The translations under genes and the position numbers were made by a program. A stretch of DNA of 20,467 nucleotides from Chara braunii (lineage: Eukaryota; Streptophyta; Charophyceae; Charales; Characeae): the NCBI GenBank assembly GCA_003427395.1, contig BFEA01000684.1:186398-206864 (forward strand). Reading direction: 5' to 3'. Position 1 is the first letter of the stretch. Every line of letters starts with the position of its first letter. Under the pieces are notes generated by a model, which did no database searches, was not told the DNA's origin, and was given only the letters and a program-made list of their open reading frames with translations. Positions 7,923-18,200 of this stretch are shown here, in pieces.

Positions 7923-8291
7923 CGTCCATTAAATAAATTGATGGTGGGTGGCCTCCATAAAAGGGGCCCACGACCGATGGATGGCATGTACTAGTGGTTT
8001 ACGTCGGTGCGACTGACACCGAGTGAAAGACTTGTATCCAGAATGTCCTCACCGAGTGAGCTAACCGGCCCGGTCTCGATTCAACCGCCGCATAGACGAG
8101 TAAGGACCGTCCATTAAATAGATCAACGGTGGGCGACCTCCATAAAAGGGGCCCACAACCGATTGGTGGCATGTACTGGTGGTTTGCGTTGGTGCGACTG
8201 ACACCGAATGAAAGACTTGTATCCAAAATGTCCAGACCGAGTGAGCCAACCGGCTCGGTCTCAATTCAACCGCCGCATAGACGAGTAAGGA
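7923..8291 (-). repeat. Two-copy tandem repeat, period 185 bp, tRNA-derived SINE fused to family A end
   Basis: The first unit (7923-8106) and second (8108-8291) are about 90% alike by eye. On the minus strand each has GGTTAGCTCACTCGG or GGTTGGCTCACTCGG, an A-box-like tRNA segment, then GGATACAAGTC, a diverged B box about 30 bases on. Each also carries AAACCACTAGTACATGCC or AAACCACCAGTACATGCC, the family A terminus. CCGTCCATTAAATA and ATCAACGGT resemble the family A centre. A composite tRNA-SINE/foldback unit is inferred. Confidence 0.75.
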
Positions 8292-8406
8292 AAAAGCCGC
8301 GACATCCTACAAAATCCCAAAAAGGTCAGAAGCTCGAACACAGAGTAAAAAACTAGAAAACACTATAAAACACTAGAAAACATTGTGCTAGGCCCTTAAT
8401 CTACCT

Positions 8407-8560
8407 TGGAAAAGGTGGACTCCACTATCTTCTTCATCCGAATGGAACACCCGGAAATTATGGCCGTACCGGAAAGTTGCAGCAAATAGAGCTATAATGA
8501 CCAAGGGGGTTGACGGGAGGGTAGCGTAGCGGGGAAAGGGCAGCAGCACCATTCCCATGC
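8407..8560. mobile_element. Foldback element, family B copy 1 (diverged)
   Basis: TTCTTCATCCGAATGGAACA and AAATTATGGCC lie at the left, and AGCTATAATGACC lies to the right. The same blocks in the same arrangement form the intronic element at 14452-14576. Non-coding. Confidence 0.55.
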
Positions 8561-8594
8561 AAGTTCCAAACCCGAGAAAAGACGAAAAAGTCTT

Positions 8595-8690
8595 AAACCA
8601 CCAGTACCTTTCCCGTATATTGGCCGTGGGCAGTTTTGGAGGGCGGAAGTGAAAAACGGGCCGCCAATGAAATTTATCAACGGCGACCCT
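8595..8690. mobile_element. Foldback element, family A copy 4 (right end missing)
   Basis: It begins AAACCACCAGTACC and includes TATTGGCCGTGGGC and GGGCCGCCAATGAAATTTAT followed by CAACGGCG, matching family A order. The expected inverted right end is not seen before a T-rich tract at about 8695. Confidence 0.65.
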
Positions 8691-8825
8691 TTCCTTTTCT
8701 TTTTCTTTTTCTTTTTTTCGTTTTGTAAAGCTGCCTTCTCCTCTTCGGGGGACAGCCATATATTTTTCTCTCACCTCACATATTTTGAAACTGGCGTTCT
8801 GCCATGTCATGGAACATATCTTCCT

Positions 8826-8996
8826 TTCACTGCCTACCTACCGCGACTCCTAAGGCTATATACAGGGGACCCCTACCTCTCTCCAGTGAAGGGAGGTTAC
8901 CTCTCTCGGTTCAGAGGGGTAACGGCATGTTTGCCCCTTTGCACTTTCCCATTTGGCTTCCGCATACTTTGAACAGGAATATATGGCCAGGTAATC
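8826..8996. repeat. Dispersed repeat C, copy 2
   Basis: Shares CTACCTACCGCGACTCCT, CTATATACAGGGGACCCCT and ATATGGCCAG with 3664-3960 in the same order. The interval between the blocks is diverged. Confidence 0.65.
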
Positions 8997-10056
8997 TTAA
9001 GAAACTTCTTCTGTTCTGAACTAGAGTCGGTAATATATATATTTTACTATAATTCCCATATTTACGATCTCATCGAATGGGTCCCACATGTGTGTAAACA
9101 ATCCACTAAATAATGAGCGAAAAGTTTCACAGAATCTTCGTCAAAACCATCACCCAGGAAATGACTCCATTTGGTCAAAAGAGTCCAAACCGGTGCCCAT
9201 CCCTTACCCCCCCCCCCCCCACCCCCCAACAAATTTCCTTAGCAAGTCAACCAGAGCTTCATCAGAATATCCATCAGGACCCCTTTCTCCACAACCCCAC
9301 TTCAAAGAAAAGCAAGAAGCGGGGGACCAAAATATTCATCAGGATACCAGAGTGGCCCAGGACCACTTGCCTGCGGGGCCAAAAATGAATTAAAAATAAA
9401 AATAAATAAATATCTCTAATTTTGGAGGTCGCAGGTTTGATTTCCACTGGCCTCATGTACCTACCTGGGCACACTTGGCGCCCACCATCTGGAGGTAGTC
9501 CCGTCGCCCCCCCCCAAAAAAAAAACCCTTTCTACACCCATCCCTTCCCCCTCCCCCTGGTAGCCCTGTTAGCAGACTGCAAAATCAATCATGCACGGCG
9601 GCAGTGAAGTCAATCTTGCACGGTGGCAGAATGCGATCTTATGAGCCCCCCCCCTCTAACAATTGTGAGGAACGCTGGACCTGGTTCCCGACTTGGGGAA
9701 AAGAAAAAGAAGGGAAAAAAAAAGGAAAAGAAAAAGAATGCGATCTAGTGCCGCAGCAGAAATCAACCAAGTGCTGCACGGGTAGCGGAGAGGACACCCA
9801 CGATTGCCGTTGTTGTTTCCTTGGTTGCGGCGGTGTTGCGTAAATGGGCGTGATGTTGTGTGGCTTAGAGGGACATCGTGGTATGTGTGCAGCACTGCTT
9901 ATGAAGTTGGGCTGGACTGCATAGTTTTTCTCTAGTTTCTGTTTTCTCTCTCCTCTTTTGTCTTCCTCGCCCCTTGGCCTCCCCCTGCCCTTACGTAAGC
10001 TTCACTAATTGTTAATTGTTTTTTGACTGTTTTCGTAATATAATGTGCGATTGTAG
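8997..10056. other. Non-coding stretch before the first recognised exon
   Basis: Contains poly-C tracts (about 9208-9228), the third copy of the TACCAGAGTGGCC repeat (9340-9390) and, at 9428-9444, a B-box-like GGTCGCAGGTTTGATTTCC. Purine-rich runs lie at 9700-9740. The last 80 bases are pyrimidine-rich and end in GATTGTAG, a plausible splice acceptor for the exon at 10057. No upstream exon of the glycine-rich gene could be found here. Confidence 0.5.
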
Positions 10057-10172
10057 GAGAGGATCTGGTGGCCGAATTAGTGCGATGGGGGGAAATGGAT
10101 ATGCAGGTGGTGGCGGCGGTCGCATTGCCATAGACTGTCCGCAGCATGACAACGTGGTTATCACGGCTCAAG
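10057..10172 (+). CDS. Exon a: glycine-rich segment
   Basis: Begins after GATTGTAG and ends at CAAG before GTATGACA. One base completes the previous codon and one base (G) is left for the next. The peptide contains SGGRISAMGGNGYAGGGGGR followed by IAIDCPQHDN. The land-plant counterpart reads GKISACGGSGYGGGGGGR then VSVD. Confidence 0.85.
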
Positions 10173-12199
10173 GTATGACATAGTCAATCCTGGGACTCGG
10201 CCTACTGGGACCTGGGGGGATTGGTACCATCTGGGACTGGGTGCGGCTGGGACTCTGGGACTGGTCCGTGCTTATCGATACTTTTCTTGTTTTATGGATG
10301 GTTTGTGACGATTTGTGGATGGATGGAGAGAGAGAGAGAGAGAGAGAATGGTTGGGTGAGCTGTGAAGTGCAGCACACAACAATGTTTATGGTGCTGGAA
10401 ATGACTGTTCTATGGATGCAGAGTATTGTAGGACATCATGTGCAAATCTCCAGGTAGGATGTGATGAAGCATGTACTGGTTGAACTAGAAGCATTGGATG
10501 GAGAAGTTTAACATGTTCTGTCTGTTTATTTTATTTTATTTATTTTGTGCATGGTATCGAGTTCCGTGGCCCATGTTTTGGTTTAGGGTTTAGTTGGTTG
10601 TGAGTTGGGTGAACAACTTTTTGAGGTTTTTGTTGGACATATTGCTCTTCAGTGTTTGTCTTGTCCGGAGAGCCCTTCGACGGAGAACTGTGCCGTGTGC
10701 TGAAAGCTCTGTAATGTCCTAAGTGCTATGGTCTCTGATTTTGTTAGACCACCGGTACACGGCCATACATTGGCCACGGGCTCCTCACCGCGACTTTCGG
10801 AGGCTGGAAACGCGACAAAGGCCATTTAGGAAATTTATCAGCGTCGGCCCGGCTCGAAAAGTTGAGGTGGGTGGGACGAGTTCATTCTGCAAGACTGGGG
10901 CCGTGCGGTGGCGGTTTAAGACCTGTGTGCTGTGTGCTGTGTGCGCCGCCTCAAGCTGAATGCTATGTGACACGGTAAGTGCTCTGTACTATGTGCTATG
11001 TGGCATGAGGCATGCTTTGTACATCTCCCTCTGAGGTGGTTTATGGTGTGTAGGATTTTGTGAAGAGTGAGCGAGGCCAAAAACGTGATGGTGTGGTCTG
11101 TGTATTGTGCTTCTTGTCATCTGTTGTTTGTTTTCTGGCGCATAGGTGGGGGCAGTCTGGGCTGTCCACAGAATTCCGGTTCGCCAGGAACGGTGTTTAA
11201 TTGCTTTTCGCAGGCACTTAATCTCAGCAATTTTGGCATGCCAACGCGGACGAGTACCCCTTTATACGAGTTCCCGAACCGCCCTTTATATAGTAACTTC
11301 TCTGTTCTTGCGGGAGCAAGAGTGGTGGTACTCTCCTTGTGGAGTCGTGTGCAGGTACCCGACTCCTATCTTTCCTTTCATATGTGTTTTGCAGGTATTT
11401 CTTGGTTGCTGCTGCTTGGTTCCAGTGCACATGGATCCTCCTTTCTGTTCTTTCCTCTCCCCCCATCCTCTCTTGGAATAAAGTAAAAGACATGTTTGCC
11501 GGGCAGGTGTATCGAGGGCAGGAAATTGATTGCTGCTGCTCTGCTTGTTTGAATTGGACGTAGATCGTTCCTTTTCTTTTCCTTTTCTTTCCTTCCCTGA
11601 AATCGAGGAAACGACATGATTGCCGCCTGGCTATGTCGAGGGAAGGAACGCGATTGCTGCTGCTCTACTTGTTCGAAGAGGGATATGAATCCGTTCCTTT
11701 TTTTCCCTGCTGGATCCTATCCCCTCGTTTCTTGTTCTTGGGGCAAAGTCAAAGACACGTTTGCTGGCTGGGTATGGTTTGAAGTCTAAATATGCATCGT
11801 TCCTTTTTTTTTTTTTAACCTTTTCAATCCTTTCCGGTCCTTTCTGGGATCGAGTAAAGAGACATAATTGCTGGGGATCGAGCACACATCCTTTCTTTTT
11901 TTCCTTCGCTCCTCCGTTTGCCTCATGTGAAATCCCTTTTGCCACATGTGAAATCAAGTCATTAGAGATCAAAGTGGTAGATCTTTGCTTGTAGCTAAAT
12001 ATGAACTAGTGCACCTGCAATGTAACAGCGATTTGTCAAGATAGAGTGATTCCTGACCAAATACCTCATGAATATATGCTCTCAAGTTGGCCACATTCAT
12101 TACCCAGAAATAGTTCCAAGACACGATTGCCGGGTATGTTGAGCGCCAGGTACTTGATTGCTGCTGCTTGATCTAACGAGATACATATCCTTTCTTGTC

Positions 12200-12266
<67 letters not shown>

Positions 12267-15200
12267 GGATAAAGTGAAGAGACAGTTCCAGCTCGGCGTT
12301 TTTTCTATTCTTTTGGCTGGTGCTGGCAGCCATTTGGGTCCGGCAGCTCTGTGTATCAGAAGTTTTTGGAATGAGTCATTTTGGATTCTCAGGTTTGCCC
12401 GGGCGGTGTACTTAAGGTTTAATGGTTGTGTATGTATGACGCAATTGGGGTTGCTGCGTGGTGGGGATGTATTTTTGTGTTAATAGGTTCGGGAGCATAT
12501 AGATCTTAACGGTGGTTATCTGAAATCTGGCGTCCCTGGCGTGACAATCTGGTCAGATCTGGAGCTTGTAGCAAATGGGATGCAGATGTGCAGAAGTGAA
12601 ATGGAGGTAGTTTTTGTCCTCCTGGAAATGAAGTTACTCATGTCTTGTGTTATCTGTCTTCTTCTTGTTTATCCGCCTGTTTTCTTGTTGTTCTGTACAT
12701 CATCTCCTCTTTCTCTCTTGTCGCTTGCAAATTGACCTGCCCTCTCTCCTTGTTCTGCTTGCCCCTGGCTTCTAGCAAACGGGATGTAGATATGCACACG
12801 TGAAGTGCAGGTAGTTTTGTTCCGATTTGCTAACCATGAAGTTAACCATGGTTTGTGTACCTGTCTCCTTCTTTGTTTGTCAGCATGTCTTCCTGTTGTT
12901 CTGTACGCCATCTCCCCGTTCTCTACCGTTCCTTGCAAATTGAGCCCCCCCCCCCCTCCCCCAACCTCTCCTTGTTCTACTTGCCCGTGGCTTACCCTCA
13001 CCTTTTCTCATCTCCTTCTCACCTCCCTCTGTCTGTTATCTGACCGACCTTTCTTGATTTCACTCCATGTTTGTGTACCTGTCTTCTTCTTGTTCTGTAC
13101 ATACTACATTATCTCCTCTTTCTCTGTTGTTGCTTGCAGTTTGACCTGCCTCTCTACTTGTTCTGATTGCCCCCTGGCTTGCCCTCACTTTTTCTCCTCC
13201 CCTTCTCCCCCTATCCCCGTTATCTCAATGGGCTTTCTTGAATTCCACTGCTTGTCTGTCTGTCTGATTTGTGGAGTCAATGTGGAGACTATTGTTCCAC
13301 CAGTGCAGTGTGTTCCTCATGCGTACTTGTACCTGATATCCTTAGTGGAACTTGGCTGATAACCTGGCCAGGTACGTCTGAAATTGTCGTATTGTCAGGC
13401 TGGCCTACCTATCAATGCTGGCCTTCCCACATAACCCCCTCCGAACTCTCTCTCCCCTAAAGTTCTTTCTGTGTGCTGAATTTGCTGAAGTTATCATCCA
13501 ACCTCTCCCCTTGTGTAGGACTGGCTGGCCTTTGCTGCGTTGCAGTGCGCCGAGTCCTTTCGGTTCTATGACATGCCAGGCGATTTTTGTTCATGGCAGT
13601 TTTGTCGGATCTGTGAATCCGTAAGTCGTAATGACAAAATTGTGCACATTGCAGTGTGCCGAGTCTTGGTTCTACGGCATGTGGTGCGAGTTTTGCTCAC
13701 GACGGTTTTGTGTACTGTTGCTGCATTGCAGTGTGCAGAGTCTTTTTTTGTTCTATGACATGCGGTGCGAGTTTCGGTCATGATGGTTTAGCATACTGTT
13801 TTTGGACCTGTGCATCTGTAACCCGGAAAGACAAAATTGTGCAGAAATCCCTCACTGTGGTGCTGGACAGCATATGCGATCCGGTGAAATTTCTGTGCTG
13901 TTCTCATGGTCGATCCGTGAGAGGTGCAAAGTGTTGGGTCCACGGTGGATCTGTTTCGGTGGAGCTGCCGTTGTTCGAGTGGCTTAACATGTTTGCCGCA
14001 TTCTGTGGGAAAGAAGAAAGAAGAGAAGAGATTTCTACTCCGTTCGTTTGACTTAGGGCATTTGCTCATTCGAATGCTTCAGATTCTGCACCTGAATGTT
14101 GTTGCAGTCAGATGCTTGCTTTCCAGTGGATGCATCTGGATGTAATTGCGGCCACATGTTTACTCATGAAAGCCTTGGCATGAGTGTCAATCAGATGCTT
14201 GCTTTCCAGTGCATGCATCTCGACGCAATTGCAGTCAGATGCTTGCTTTCCAGTTGGTGCCAGTATGTCAGGGCTGTAGAAACGGGCCCACGCGTCGTTT
14301 TCTCTGAGACTTTGATCTTTTCTTTCTCTCTCTCTTTTTTTGTTGATGCTCTGATCTTTTCTGCAACCAACTGGACCCTGTGAATCATTGTACTGAACAG
14401 CGATTGAAGATCTGTGGTCTCTTTTCTTTTTCAATTTTGAAGGAGGTACCGCCCACGTTCCTTCACTTGAATAGAACGCCTCCCGGCCATTATGGCTGCA
14501 TCTTGACCGAAAAGGTGCCCCAAATGCAGCTATAATGACCACGTGCTCTGTTCGGATGAAGACGTTAGCACCACTTTTTTCCCATCTTATTTCGTTGGGA
14601 TTTGTACTCGTGAGCTGACTCATCGATGACCAAGTACCTCTGCGTACCATTCGGCCACATGGGATGGGTAGGATCTGTGAGCTCTTCGGTTTCCTGTCTT
14701 TTCTCTGTCTCTGTCGATCATATGCGACGAGGATTTTTTTTCCCCTTCACCTCCCTCACAGTCTCACAATCCTTTTCTCTCGCCTTTTATTTGTGTATGA
14801 TCGTTCTTGTCTTTTTGTTGGTGCATCCCCCCTTCCCTCCTTTTGCCCTTCTCCATGTATGCCTTTTCTGTTGCTGTTCTTTGGTCTTTTCCCCCTCAAC
14901 CCCCCTCTTTTTCTTCGTCTCTTTTGAAGCCTTGACTCTGAGCATTACTGTATTCCCAGGATTTGATCCCTGGATCTCTTGATCATGATTGACACATTCT
15001 CTCTCTGGCTATGTGGACTGTTGTCCAGTTTTTATCAATAAAAAAACTCTTCCCTACTGCTGAAGGCAAAGTACATGTTTCATGATGCAGTTGTCAATGG
15101 TCAGCTGGGTCAAAAAACGCGGTCGGTGCTCCAATCCGGCTCTTGTCGGCATGAGACACAGCCTTCAACATATCTGAGGGGCCCTTTAAAAATTCAGGGC

Positions 15201-18200
15201 CCCACCGATACCATGATAAAATGCGTCCCTTCCCCCCTCCCCTCCCCACCCCGGCCTGGGCTGCTCAAATGGGCTGGCAGTAATCCAGTGCGGTGGCCCC
15301 TTGGCTGTCAAAACAGACGTGTCGGTTTTTTGGAAGGAAAGAGCAGAGGGTCTTCTGTGCCTATCTACCATGATGAGATTCTGGACTGCAGCCCAAACGT
15401 TCTTTCCTCGAGCGAAAGATTATAGGCAGCACCTCCAGTCTGGCCATGGCCTTATTTCGCCAGTTCTGGTAAGCCATATGCCCCTAGGGTGAAGTTCGGT
15501 CGCACGCTTTGATAACTGTAGGTGACCTTATGGCCGCCCTCAAAACCACATTCGTAAGCTGACAATTTTCCTGATAAGTAAGGCTGGATGAAGAAACAAA
15601 TAACAAAGAAAGGCCAATTAAGATCAAAGAAAGTAGTAAACTAATGACCAAATTACACACAAATATGTGCAAGCTCCATAAACACACTTTGTTTGAACAA
15701 AGGAAGACAGTGCTTCTCTTCTCATAAGAATTAGGAGGACCAATAACAAGTCGGAGGATTAAGGTTCATAGGTGTTCCCAGCAAATAGCCCAGTTGTAAG
15801 AGAGAACTTTACAGCTCCCCTGGACTCTATTACAAAAAAGGAAGTATCTACGTCTAGATCTGCTGCGCCCTTCGCTGTGTGGACGCAAAGATTGTTGAGA
15901 CTGCCAGTGTACCATCGACTACAGATCATCTGCCAGGAGGCATCTTCTCATATAGGAACACTTGGTTCCTCCGCCCGTCCCACGATTGCTTGTGTGGTTC
16001 ACATTGTAGTCAAAGGTGGAGAGATTTTGGCCGTGTTATCTTCAGCTTAGGCAGCGTGCGTGTGAAGTCTTTCTCTCCGCCCGTCCCATGGAAATGTCCT
16101 GATCCCTGGCGCTTCCCCGGTGTCTACCTTTCCCATGCAGTATGGATGCCACCAGTCCCACAATTGCTTGCGTGGTTCACATTGTAGTCAAAATGGAGGG
16201 ATTCTGTCCATGGTAAGCAGCCTGTGCGTGAAGTTATCCTCTCCGCTGGGCCCATGGAACTGGCTTGGCCCCCCGCTTTCCGGGAGTCTTCCCTTCTCAT
16301 GCGGTACGCATAACACGGGTCCCATGATTGTTTGCATGGTCCACATTGCAGTCGAGGTGGAGAGATTCTGTCGACGTTATGGTCAGCGTAAGCAGTGCGT
16401 GCGTGGAGTCTGTCGCTCTGCCGTTCTCATGGAAACGCTCCGATCCCCGCAAGCAGTGCGTGTGCGGAGTCTGTCTCTCTGCCATTCCCATGGAAACGCT
16501 CCGATCCCCGCCGTGTCCCCGCCGCTTCCCTGCTGCTTCCCGGGTGGCTTCCTTTCCCATGCAGTATGCTTGCTTTAGTGTGGATCAAGCATGGATATTT
16601 ACGGATTGCAAGTGCAGGCAACAACTTGCAGTGCTTTGCTACATTGTGAAATGCCATTGGACTTAAGTGCAAGTCGTGTGCGATGACAAAGTTCATGTTT
16701 CGTAAGTTGCATCTTGCCTGAAGGGTGGTTTACCGCAGCCGCTGACACGGAGTTAGCATGGCTTCTTCTTCATTTTTTGTCATGATCTCCCAACTACCGA
16801 TGCGCTTTGCTACATTGTGAAATGCCATTGCACTTAAGTGCAAGTCGTGTGCGATGACAAAGTTCATGTTTCGTAAGTTGCATCTTGCCTCAAGGGTGGT
16901 TTACCGCAGCTGCTGACACGTAGTTAGCGTGGCTTCTTCTTCGTTTTTTGTCATGATCTCCCAACTACCGACGCAAGAGGTTCACAACATAATAAATCAA
17001 TCCCCTGCCTACACTTTGCTATATCTATGGCCTCCTTTCCCTTGTGATGGGTTCTTCTGAGTCTATCCACCTTTTCCGTCACGATTCAAACTTGTGACCT
17101 GTTCAAGAACTGCTAGGTTGTGATTGTGTGCAGCAACAAAATTAGTGTTTCTTAAGATGGGTCTTGACTCAGGTGGTGCTCCCGACCAATAAGACCTGGA
17201 GCGACGGACGCTGGGGTAGGATCTCTGAATTCTCCTTGGTATGGTACCGTGTGTCTGTGGGTTTTGGGGTAGTAAGTGTGCATGGATTGCCCCTGGGCAC
17301 TATTCCCATCATGTGTGTGTGTGTGTGTGTTTTCCCCTGTCAAAGATGGGTCTTGGCACAATGGTGTCTTGACATACCCTTTGCGAAGAAAAAAAAGAAG
17401 AAAAAACATACCCTTTGCTATAGCTATGGCCTCCTTTGCCCTGTGATGTGTTGTTCACAGTGTCCACGTTATTCCGTCAGGATTTGAGCTCATGACCTGT
17501 GCAAGAACGGCAACCAGTGTGTGCCATTCAGCAACATGGGATGGGTTCCCTGTGATGGATTCCAAAACAGCTTTGCGCTGCCGTCGTCACCTAAAAATAG
17601 TATGTATGGTTATTATCGTTGTACCTAGATGCCCAAATATAATGATCGCTGTACCTTAGACTGAAGGACGACCCAAATACCGCTATATATGGTTGTACTC
17701 CACACGCTTGCTTTGGGGAAGCCTAGACCGACGTGTGGTGGAGAGGGTTCCGGGCCTGGAAGTACGTTCTTAAAAATAGTATGTATGCCATTGTATGGTT
17801 ATTCTCGCTGTACCTAGACTGCAAGATGCCCAAGTATAATGATCACTGTACCTTAGACTGAAGGACGACCCAAATACTGCTACACTCTTACTTTGCGGAA
17901 GCCTGGACTGACGTGTGGTGCAGAGGGTTCTGGGCCTGGAAGTACGTTCCCTGAAGTCACAGGCCGGGGAGGCTATCTCTTTAGTTAAGAATTGCGCCAC
18001 ATGTATCTGGACTTGAAAATGGACTGCGCCGACCGTTCTGCAAAGTCAAGTCTGAAGTGGCGGGAAGCTCATAACAACCACGCCCATTGTGGTATGTTGA
18101 GGCCTGCCCGCTATTTCCCGTTTGCTGGAGTTCTTACGTTCAAGAAGACAAGAAGGAATTCCACGAAGCAAGCATGTGGAGCACAAGCAATAATGATCGC

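Noticed and set aside
10545-10570. TGGTATCGAG, similar to a retrotransposon primer binding site
   Set aside because: Only partly matches the initiator-tRNA-type site, with no LTR end before it; it lies inside an intron.
12805-13359. 184-codon Ser/Leu/Pro/Cys-rich plus-strand frame
   Set aside because: Pyrimidine-rich intron sequence between exons c and d, starting inside the dead exon copy; the composition explains the length.
14108-14650. 180-codon minus-strand frame
   Set aside because: It runs through an intronic repeat, a foldback element and a SINE, with no domain and low-complexity Lys/Arg stretches.
16120-16578. 152-codon frame on the plus strand
   Set aside because: It lies entirely in a tandem repeat inside an intron; its length follows from repeat periodicity.
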